A DNA stretch of 6,656 bases from Melioribacteraceae bacterium (lineage in GTDB: Bacteria > Bacteroidota > Ignavibacteria > Ignavibacteriales > Melioribacteraceae). A model generated the notes under the pieces. That model searched no databases, was not told where the DNA came from, and saw only the letters and a program-made list of their open reading frames with translations. Each line of letters starts with the position of its first letter. The stretch's first letter is position 1. The DNA lies in NCBI GenBank assembly GCA_027858595.1, contig JAQICK010000008.1, positions 1 to 6,656 of the forward strand, in the 5' to 3' direction. The position numbers were made by a program, and so were the translations under genes. Positions 1-4,619 of the stretch are shown here, one piece after another.

Positions 1-366
1 TACTGGAATTAGAAAATTTAAATTTTCTTTTTTCTTAAACCAAAGCGTACCAGCAAGTAAGGCAACAGTTAAAACAAAACCTATATACACGGCTCTAAAT
101 AACGAGGTCCTAGGTTCCAAAGACCAAAATGAAGTAATTGCAGCCCACAATGGGAAACTATATAAAACAAAAGTTAAGCTTTTATTTTGCAGCAATTTTA
201 ATAATTCAGTTCTTTTAACAAAAAGAAAAACTATTCCCAGAATGGGAAAGAACACGTATACATTTTTTAATAATGGAAAAGAATTAAATGATGCAACCAA
301 AATTAAAAGAGGAATTATATATAATTCTTCAAAAAGATATTTGTTTATTTTAGAAAGATAGACCAC
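1..366 (-). CDS. O-antigen ligase/polymerase-like membrane protein, N-terminal part (runs off left edge)
   Basis: The reverse strand stays open from a stop codon upstream of the repeat at 364-399 to the left edge, about 122 residues. It is strongly hydrophobic, with likely membrane helices near residues 16-30, 36-51, 65-80 and 92-109. The segment WSLEPRTSLFRA (81-92) matches the short loop typical of O-antigen ligase/Wzy-type proteins, where W-S-hydrophobic-x-P is followed by S-L-x-R-A. Family members act in the inner membrane, either polymerising O-antigen or capsule repeat units or joining them to a lipid or protein acceptor; the catalytic periplasmic loop would lie outside the window. No ATG occurs in this frame. 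The only ordinary alternative start is GTG at 366-364, which lies at the edge of a 9-bp repeat and has no Shine-Dalgarno sequence, so the true start is uncertain. The flippase gene further right points to a polysaccharide locus. Family call fairly sure; exact role not. Confidence 0.75.
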   Translation of the reverse strand, partial: MVYLSKINKYLFEELYIIPLLILVASFNSFPLLKNVYVFFPILGIVFLFVKRTELLKLLQNKSLTFVLYSFPLWAAITSFWSLEPRTSLFRAVYIGFVLTVALLAGTLWFKKKENLNFLIPV

Positions 367-399
367 AGATTTAACAGATTATGCAGATTTGCACTGATT
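364..399. repeat. four-unit 9-bp imperfect tandem repeat (AATCTGTn type)
   Basis: The block tiles exactly into CACAGATTT, AACAGATTA, TGCAGATTT and GCACTGATT, with 9-bp spacing and a shared AGATT or TGATT core. It touches the proposed start of the ligase-like gene. The reverse-strand core ATCTGTT resembles the ATCCGTT units at 1970-2004, so the two blocks may belong to one family. I recall similar degenerate tracts in many environmental bacterial genomes; function unknown. Confidence 0.8.
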
Positions 400-429
400 T
401 AATTTTTATAGTTACAAAAGAAAAAATAC

Positions 430-540
430 GCCACTTCCGAAGGTCAGTAGGACTCATACTGAGAATGCCTTTGGCAGAAGGCACCAAGACACTAAAGAGT
501 TTCATAGAAAAAAGTCAAGGGAAAAGATATAAGATTCAAG
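430..540 (+). repeat. composite intergenic repeat, left copy flanking the RhuM pair
   Basis: This spacer starts with GCCACTTCCGAAGG, carries two small hairpins, and then runs into a purine-rich block containing CACCAAGACACTAAAG and TTTCATAGAAAAAAG. A related copy lies at 1778-1855 on the other side of the two RhuM genes, in the same orientation. The left copy has about 20 extra bases (444-463) that form their own inverted repeat, TCAGTA/TACTGA. The purine-rich part matches blocks in four other spacers of this window. Confidence 0.75.
466..483 (-). terminator. hairpin downstream of the RhuM-PLD gene, possible weak terminator
   Basis: TGCCTT (466-471) and AAGGCA (478-483) form a perfect 6-bp stem with a 6-nt loop. 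The hairpin lies about 75 nt past the RhuM stop codon in the direction of transcription. No clear U-tract follows, and the corresponding stem in the right-hand copy of the repeat is degraded. It may be only part of the repeat. Confidence 0.2.
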
Positions 541-556
541 GTTTCCGAGAAGCAAT

Positions 557-1423
557 TTAATTTGGAACCTCAATTGAATCGTGCTCTAATTTATTAAGTA
601 TTTCTGAAGCATTTAAATTAATATTTGAGAATGCAAACCATTTTTTGCCTAAATCCTTTAGAGAAGCACCTATATGGTAAATCGTATGGTTATCAATAAT
701 TAAAAATCTATCGTGCGATTTATTAAATTGTTTAATGGTTATGTTTGGATATTGCTGATTGTGCTTTTGCAAGTCGAGTTTTATTTGCTTTTTTGATTTA
801 GAAGTGAAAATAGTTGCTTGCACTCCAGATTTACGTTTTGATAACATGGAGAGCACAGTCTCATCAACATAGTTATCAATCAAAACTATGGATTTTTTTG
901 CTGTTTTAATGAGATTAGTTACAAAAACATAAGCATCGAAAACCTGCCCGTTGAAAAAGATACCTTCATTTGGGGGCAGGTTTGTTTTAATCTGCAAATC
1001 AAATTCATTAACTTTTTCTTTCAAATAATGTACATCATTTTCAATTCTATCCATACGCTTATTAACGGCATAACCTTTTAACAAATAATCTTTTAGCACT
1101 TTATTTGCCCAGATGCGGAATTGAATACCTCTCTGTGATTTTACACGATAACCAATAGATATTATCACATCCAAATTATAAAATTTAGTTTTATAATTTT
1201 TCCCATCTTTGGCAGTGTGTAAGGAATCCTTACTAACTGAAAACTTTTCTAGTTCTTTTTCCTTAAATACGTTACCAATATGAAGCGTAATATTATTGCG
1301 TGTTGTATCAAAAAGTTCTGCCATCTGAGCTTGAGTTAGCCAAACCGTTTCTTGCTCAAGTCTAACATCAAGTTTAGTTGAGTTACTCTCTGATTGATAT
1401 ATTATTATTTCAGCATTTGTCAT
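557..1423 (-). CDS. RhuM-family protein with C-terminal phospholipase-D-like domain
   Basis: The protein has 288 residues. Residues 1-120 carry the RhuM N-terminal signature: EIIIYQ at 5-10, ETVWLTQAQMAELF at 25-38, DGKNYKTKFYNLDVIISIGYRVKS at 73-96 (quoted in part), and RGIQFRIWANKVLKDYLLKGYA at about 98-119, also read in part. A coiled-coil-like linker (120-145) follows, then a second domain (about 155-265) ending in HDRFLIID (237-244) and GASLKD (252-257). That pattern is a PLD-type HxKx4D motif with the lysine replaced by arginine, plus the downstream G-S element. RhuM proteins were named from a Salmonella pathogenicity-island gene; their biochemical role is unsettled. The N-terminal region looks DNA-binding. 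The C-terminal domain could be a nuclease, a phosphodiesterase or a binding-only fold. ATG at 1423 starts right at the conserved EIIIYQ region, 13 nt after the truncated RhuM gene, so co-transcription is likely. No Shine-Dalgarno sequence is visible. Confidence 0.88.
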   Translation of the reverse strand: MTNAEIIIYQSESNSTKLDVRLEQETVWLTQAQMAELFDTTRNNITLHIGNVFKEKELEKFSVSKDSLHTAKDGKNYKTKFYNLDVIISIGYRVKSQRGIQFRIWANKVLKDYLLKGYAVNKRMDRIENDVHYLKEKVNEFDLQIKTNLPPNEGIFFNGQVFDAYVFVTNLIKTAKKSIVLIDNYVDETVLSMLSKRKSGVQATIFTSKSKKQIKLDLQKHNQQYPNITIKQFNKSHDRFLIIDNHTIYHIGASLKDLGKKWFAFSNINLNASEILNKLEHDSIEVPN

Positions 1424-1436
1424 TATTTTTGAGGCT

Positions 1437-1724
1437 TTATATTGATTTTACTCGATAACCAATAGATATTATCATGTCTAAATTATAGTATTCTACCTGA
1501 TAGACTTTACCATCAGAAGCAGTTGTCGCAAATTTTGCGACAACTGAAAAACCTTTGAGTTCCTCTTCTATAACATTTGCTATGTGCTTGCCAACTGTTT
1601 TTACATCTCTGCCAAACAACATTGATAATTGCTGCCGATTCAACCAAACAGTTTCTTCCTCTATTCGTACTTCCAATCGTGCAGAAAGCTCATCAGCTTG
1701 ATAAATAATTATTTCGTTTTTCAT
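1437..1724 (-). CDS. truncated RhuM N-terminal domain protein, probable gene remnant
   Basis: These 95 residues match only the first domain of RhuM proteins: EIIIYQ (4-9), ETVWLNRQQLSMLFGRD (24-40), SVVAKFATTASDGK (60-73) and YYNLDMIISIGYRVKS (79-94). The frame ends one residue after YRVKS, exactly where full-length members continue with R-G-x-x-F-R-x-W-A. Everything after that point is missing, and the next RhuM gene starts 13 nt later. At the same place the two genes share 41 of 45 bases (1136-1180 and 1443-1487), so they are paralogues at the DNA level. It is probably a 3'-deleted pseudogene. A stand-alone DNA-binding or regulatory domain is the alternative, since the frame is open and the ATG is intact. 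A perfect 13-bp-arm palindrome lies inside it at 1520-1546. Confidence 0.75.
   Translation of the reverse strand: MKNEIIIYQADELSARLEVRIEEETVWLNRQQLSMLFGRDVKTVGKHIANVIEEELKGFSVVAKFATTASDGKVYQVEYYNLDMIISIGYRVKSI
1520..1546. repeat. perfect 27-bp palindrome inside the truncated RhuM gene
   Basis: Two 13-bp arms, CAGTTGTCGCAAA and TTTGCGACAACTG, are separated by one base. The palindrome covers the codons for VVAKFATT, a stretch that is conserved in many RhuM proteins as I recall them. It could form a strong mRNA hairpin or DNA cruciform, or act as an operator site; none of these is shown. Confidence 0.9.
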
Positions 1725-1777
1725 TTATATAAAGGCACTCAATTTGTTTTTTCTCAAAAAAGGTAAGACAAAAATTA

Positions 1778-1890
1778 GCCACTTCCAAAGGAATGCTATA
1801 GGCAAAAGGCACGAAAGAGGTTCATAGGAAAAAGAAACAAGATAAAAGATTTAAGACAAAAGACTAAGACGCTAAGGAGTTTCAACTAAA
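1778..1890 (+). repeat. composite intergenic repeat, right copy flanking the RhuM pair
   Basis: GCCACTTCCAAAGG at 1778, then GGCAAAAGGCAC and GAGGTTCATAGGAAAAAG, follow the same order as in the spacer at 430-510. Purine-rich sequence comes next, followed by a second block, CTAAGACGCTAAGGAG, with 8-bp spacing. The whole 253-bp gap between the truncated RhuM gene and the flippase stop codon is repeat-like, and I see no other gene in it. Confidence 0.7.
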
Positions 1891-1896
1891 AAACGC

Positions 1897-2028
1897 TTGT
1901 CATTCCGAACACCATCTTTTCGGTGGAGAACCGAGCTTGCGAGCTCACTGAAAGTAAATCTCTCTTTCTATCCGTTCTTATCTGTCAGATCCGTTCAATC
2001 CGCGCTTGCACTGAGCGGAGTCGAAGTG
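1897..2028. repeat. cluster of dispersed-repeat modules overlapping the flippase 3' end
   Basis: Four modules follow one another. TTGTCATTCCGAAC (1897-1910) starts a hairpin element that is related to the one at 3298. GAGCT-TGCG-AGCTC (1933-1946) is an inverted repeat. ATCCGTT-type units sit at 1970, 1980, 1989 and 1998 with 9-10 bp spacing, and include the 11-bp palindrome ATCTGTCAGAT (1980-1990). GAGCGGAGTCGAAGTG (2013-2028) belongs to a sequence type I recall as common in Bacteroidota spacers. The last two modules supply the stop codon and the last 16 residues of the flippase. Confidence 0.7.
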
Positions 2029-3114
2029 TGCTATTCTTCTTTTTTTTATAACCCGACTAACAGCAATAAATTTAACAATAATTGGTATTGCAAAAAACCC
2101 TAACGACTTCAACAATAAATTCTCTGCTTCTATCCCACTATTAAGATTATAAATACTTAAGAAGTATAGCAGTACAATTGTGCTTCCAAGATAAACAGTA
2201 ATAAACCTTTGCTGTTTGGCTCTTAAATACTTAAAAACAAATGCATTTAACGGAGCATTAAATATTGCATAAATTCCAAGAGCAGGCAACAGAAAAATAG
2301 AAGTACTAAAAAACAAATCCTTTACAATCATTTTGGGGAAAAGGCTTGGTACAAATTCTAATGCTAAGAAAAAAGCCAAAATGTAAACTGATATTCCAAC
2401 AAAAAGAAAAGCAACCCATTTTTTATATTTTGTCACAAGGTGACCAGAATTATAAAAAACCTTTTCAGCAATATTCCCTGCATGTAAGATAGGCATTGTG
2501 AACATCCAAGCTATTATTATCGTATTGGCAGTCCCTTTTTCAAACAAAATATTTGCTGTTAAATGATTTATTGAAAGAACTAAAGTTATAAAACCATTAA
2601 TTATAAGAGCATTAAATCCAAACTGGTAATATTTATTCACTTTTATTTTGGAATTTTCCGGTGCCTTGTAAACATATAAAATTGCTAAAATAAAACCCAA
2701 AACAGCGAAAAGAGCAAACAAATAAAAGAAATGAATTCCAAATAAAAAATGGACTGGTATAGAAAGCAAAAAGATTGAATAAAAGATAAGACTAAAAATA
2801 AAATATTTTTTCTTTTGCTTGTTAAACAAAAGCGTGAACTGAAAAATATTTACAATAATAAATGCAAAAGCAGTTAATACTATAATTAATAAATTGAGGC
2901 CAATTCTTCTAATTAACCCACCAAAATATAATATTGTTAAAAATATTGCACTATTTAAAACAAGCATTTTTAACAAGTTCAACAAACTTGTTGGAAACCG
3001 ATAATAAGCGAATTCAAACCCAAATCCAGTTAGAACAACCAACAAACTAAAAATATAGTATTCGCTATTAAAGTCGAAATACTCTTCAGAGCTTAAAAGA
3101 TAGGGAAGTGCCAT
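1978..3114 (-). CDS. Wzx-like polysaccharide flippase (MOP/PST superfamily)
   Basis: The protein has 378 residues and about eleven hydrophobic helices, a basic composition between them and no catalytic motif. The start LPYLLSSEEYFDFNSEYY, then G-F-G-F-E-F-A-Y-Y-R-F (about 31-41), matches the first helix-loop-helix of Wzx-type proteins (LS-x-E-E-Y-x-x-x...L-x-x-G-x-x-x-x-x-R-F). Such proteins flip undecaprenyl-linked repeat units across the inner membrane. ATG at 3114 is the only canonical start, but it lies inside the first helix: upstream the frame stays open to a stop at 3196-3198 and encodes IKEFFNKFIIIGLIAVFGKII, shortened here to its core, which looks like genuine first-helix sequence. 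No ATG, GTG or TTG exists there; ATT at 3186 or ATA at 3180 (AGGA about 8 nt before the latter) are the only candidates. With that extension the length is about 402, near the family's lower end. The last 16 residues (HFDSAQCKRGLNGSDR) are encoded by repeat DNA. Confidence 0.82.
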   Translation of the reverse strand: MALPYLLSSEEYFDFNSEYYIFSLLVVLTGFGFEFAYYRFPTSLLNLLKMLVLNSAIFLTILYFGGLIRRIGLNLLIIVLTAFAFIIVNIFQFTLLFNKQKKKYFIFSLIFYSIFLLSIPVHFLFGIHFFYLFALFAVLGFILAILYVYKAPENSKIKVNKYYQFGFNALIINGFITLVLSINHLTANILFEKGTANTIIIAWMFTMPILHAGNIAEKVFYNSGHLVTKYKKWVAFLFVGISVYILAFFLALEFVPSLFPKMIVKDLFFSTSIFLLPALGIYAIFNAPLNAFVFKYLRAKQQRFITVYLGSTIVLLYFLSIYNLNSGIEAENLLLKSLGFFAIPIIVKFIAVSRVIKKRRIAHFDSAQCKRGLNGSDR

Positions 3115-3183
3115 TGGGATAATCTTCCCAAAGACAGCTATAAGTCCTATTATTATAAATTTATTAAAAAACTCTTTTATTGT

Positions 3184-3420
3184 AATTTTCCTAGGTTAAA
3201 AGATACAAGACTCAAGACAAAAGATGAACCGCAAAGTTGCAAGGGCGCAAAGGATTTTCATCAAAAAACCATATGTCATCCAGCAGATTAAAAATATTTG
3301 TCATCTCGAACCTCGTTCTTTGGGTGAGAGATCTCCAGCAGTACAAGACACAAAGGGGTTTTCCAACATCTTTCCGTCTTTCCACTATTCCCCAAAATCC
3401 TACATTCCCTATTTTCCCCT
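3184..3420. repeat. repeat-filled spacer between the protease and flippase genes
   Basis: A purine-rich block (3186-3222) is followed by three 8-bp units, GCAAAGTT, GCAAGGGC and GCAAAGGA (3231-3254). Two related elements come next: TGTCATC directly joined to CAGCAG at 3274-3286, and TGTCATC separated from CCAGCAG by a 30-nt hairpin segment at 3299-3341. A pyrimidine tract (3359-3390) then repeats TTTTCCAA, CATCTTTC, CGTCTTTC, CACTATTC, again with 8-bp period. Open frames here in either direction only read through repeats, and I see no gene. Confidence 0.7.
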
Positions 3421-4188
3421 TCAAACTTCCCACAAAATAGTAAGCACAGAATTATAACTCGGCATTGCAACATTCTGTTCATTAAGCTCCCCAACGTCTG
3501 GACAATTAAAGTCATCAGAAAACCAAGTATGAATTGGCACAATATCATCACACAACTGCATTTCTTTTCCTGCAAAATAATCAAAGGCAGAAGATTCTTT
3601 TCTTACTTTATAGCCCTTTTTTAACCATGAGTAAGGAAATGCTTCATTTACAAAACTCCATTCAACAATTCCGTTCTTGCTTAATACAAGAACAGCTGGG
3701 TAAGCTCCATGTTTAACATACTTAATAGCTGTTGCTGTAAGTGAAGTACCAAATTGTGCCGCCACTTCTTTTAGCAACTCAAAATTAAGAGGTCTTCTTT
3801 TGGTTGCATTTGCAAACCAGCTTGTTGGCATTAAGAGCTCAGATGCAAACTCATTTGCATCTGTTTCAAATTTTTTATTAAAATTATACGTGTTAATGTC
3901 TTTATAAGTACATGCGTAAAAAATTGAATTTCTTATCTCTTTTTCATTAAAATAATGTCCCATTTCATGTGCCAAAGTAAATTTCTTTTGTCCAGGGTCA
4001 CTTATATTACTGCTTATCTTAATTAAAGCCAAATCATTTTTAAACTGTATTTTCCCTAAACAATTAGTTAAATCCTCTTCATCAACAATCAAATTTTCAG
4101 CAAAAGCAATATCCTCAAGAACCAATTTTTCTGGTGAATCAATACAATAAATTTTTAATAACTCTTTAGCCCTTTCCGCTGGCGTCAT
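3421..4188 (-). CDS. ImmA/IrrE-family zinc metallopeptidase (peptidase M78-like), stand-alone
   Basis: This 255-residue protein carries the gluzincin motif HEMGH (74-78 counted from the chosen start), within KKFTLAHEMGHYF, and the third-ligand region FETDANEFASELLMP (107-121) with E108. Both are typical of ImmA/IrrE proteases, which cleave a partner regulator: ImmR in ICEBs1 or DdrO in Deinococcus. No XRE-type helix-turn-helix is fused to it, so any regulator target must be separate. The region after residue 150 is family-variable. I chose ATG at 4188 (MTPAERAKELLKIY). A longer frame opens at 4221, but its 11 extra residues are encoded by the purine-rich repeat, and MTPAERAKELLKxY looks like a normal start for this group. 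Upstream lie the ATPase and the 123-aa gene; the latter, or the helix-turn-helix protein before it, is the best candidate for a target, by inference only. Confidence 0.88.
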   Translation of the reverse strand: MTPAERAKELLKIYCIDSPEKLVLEDIAFAENLIVDEEDLTNCLGKIQFKNDLALIKISSNISDPGQKKFTLAHEMGHYFNEKEIRNSIFYACTYKDINTYNFNKKFETDANEFASELLMPTSWFANATKRRPLNFELLKEVAAQFGTSLTATAIKYVKHGAYPAVLVLSKNGIVEWSFVNEAFPYSWLKKGYKVRKESSAFDYFAGKEMQLCDDIVPIHTWFSDDFNCPDVGELNEQNVAMPSYNSVLTILWEV

Positions 4189-4200
4189 ATTTTTACCCAA

Positions 4201-4470
4201 GATAAAAGAAACAAGATTCAAGACAAAAGAAAACCGCAGAGACGCAAAGACGCTAAGAATTTTTCATCAAAAAGAGACAAGGAAAAAGAACAAAGGCAAA
4301 ATATTAGCCGCGAATGCACGAATGGGTTTAGAATAAAAGAAAAAAACAAAAGACTTGCCACTAAGACACCAAGGATTTTAGCAAAGACAAAAGACGAACC
4401 ACTAAGGCACTAAGGGGTTTAATCAAAAAGAGACAAGATAAAAGATTCAAGAAACAAAAAAATAAAACAA
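4201..4470 (+). repeat. purine-rich 8-bp-period composite repeats upstream of the protease gene
   Basis: This is the clearest repeat spacer. Exact 8-bp units are CGCAGAGA, CGCAAAGA, CGCTAAGA (4235-4258); CGCGAATG, CACGAATG (4309-4324); CACTAAGA, CACCAAGG (4359-4374); and CACTAAGG twice (4400-4415). Each group with CTAAG is followed by a TTT-rich link and purine-rich sequence such as CAAAAAGAGACAAG and AAAAGATTCAAGA. The block begins 12 nt before the protease start codon. The 398-bp gap up to 4619 holds no gene that I can support. Confidence 0.8.
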
Positions 4471-4471
4471 T

Positions 4472-4493
4472 CGCCGCTAATACGCGAATGGCG
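4472..4493. repeat. CGCC...GGCG inverted repeat
   Basis: CGCC (4472-4475) and GGCG (4490-4493) bracket GCTAATACGCGAAT. The inner sequence resembles the CGCGAATG-CACGAATG units at 4309-4324, so this is probably a related repeat closed into a small hairpin. Confidence 0.45.
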
Positions 4494-4511
4494 TTTTTCT
4501 CAGTGTTTCCT

Positions 4512-4552
4512 GCCCTATGGAATGACGTCATTGTTTTATATTCCATCGGGGC
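4512..4552. repeat. CCCnnTGGAAT hairpin element
   Basis: GCCCTATGGAAT (4512-4523) pairs with ATTCCATCGGGGC (4540-4552) across a 16-nt loop. The start of the loop, with the end of the left arm, forms the 12-bp palindrome AATGACGTCATT (4521-4532). The same arms and geometry recur at 5846-5880 and 5978-6013, on the far side of the ATPase gene. Confidence 0.75.
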
Positions 4553-4586
4553 GTGTCCTCAGTGGTTAAATCCTTTACAAATCTGA

Positions 4587-4604
4587 TTACGCCTTGAAGC
4601 GTAA
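4587..4604 (-). terminator. hairpin just past the ATPase stop codon, possible terminator
   Basis: TTACGC (4587-4592) and GCGTAA (4599-4604) form a 6-bp stem with a 6-nt loop about 16 nt beyond the ATPase stop codon. ACGCCTTG also occurs twice (4589-4596 and 4604-4611). Only a weak T-rich stretch follows on the transcribed side, so a terminator is possible but unproven; a repeat element is equally likely. Confidence 0.3.
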
Positions 4605-4619
4605 CGCCTTGTGGGGTAA

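Noticed and set aside
364..1890. Insertion sequence or transposon around the RhuM genes
   Set aside because: The flanking repeats are direct, imperfect and common to other spacers. There is no transposase, no terminal inverted repeat pair and no clear target-site duplication.
1897..2103. Plus-strand frame of 68 codons over the flippase 3' end
   Set aside because: It consists of dispersed repeat modules plus antisense of the flippase gene, with no recognisable product.
3212..3584. Several overlapping open frames on both strands around the protease 3' end
   Set aside because: They are translations of the repeat spacer or antisense/out-of-frame reads of the protease gene. The HEMGH-containing frame is the only one with family motifs.
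4186..4221. Upstream ATG at 4221 as the protease start
   Set aside because: The 11 added residues come from the purine-rich repeat and precede a better family-like start, MTPAERAKELL, at 4188.
4201..4470. CRISPR array
   Set aside because: Repeated units are 8 bp, contiguous and degenerate. There is no 24-40-bp repeat with equal spacers, and no cas gene is present.
4361..4546. Open minus-strand frame of about 60 codons between the ATPase and protease genes
   Set aside because: It reads through CACTAAGG units, purine-rich tracts and the CCCnnTGGAAT hairpin. The product is low-complexity and hydrophobic only because it translates the complement of repeats.
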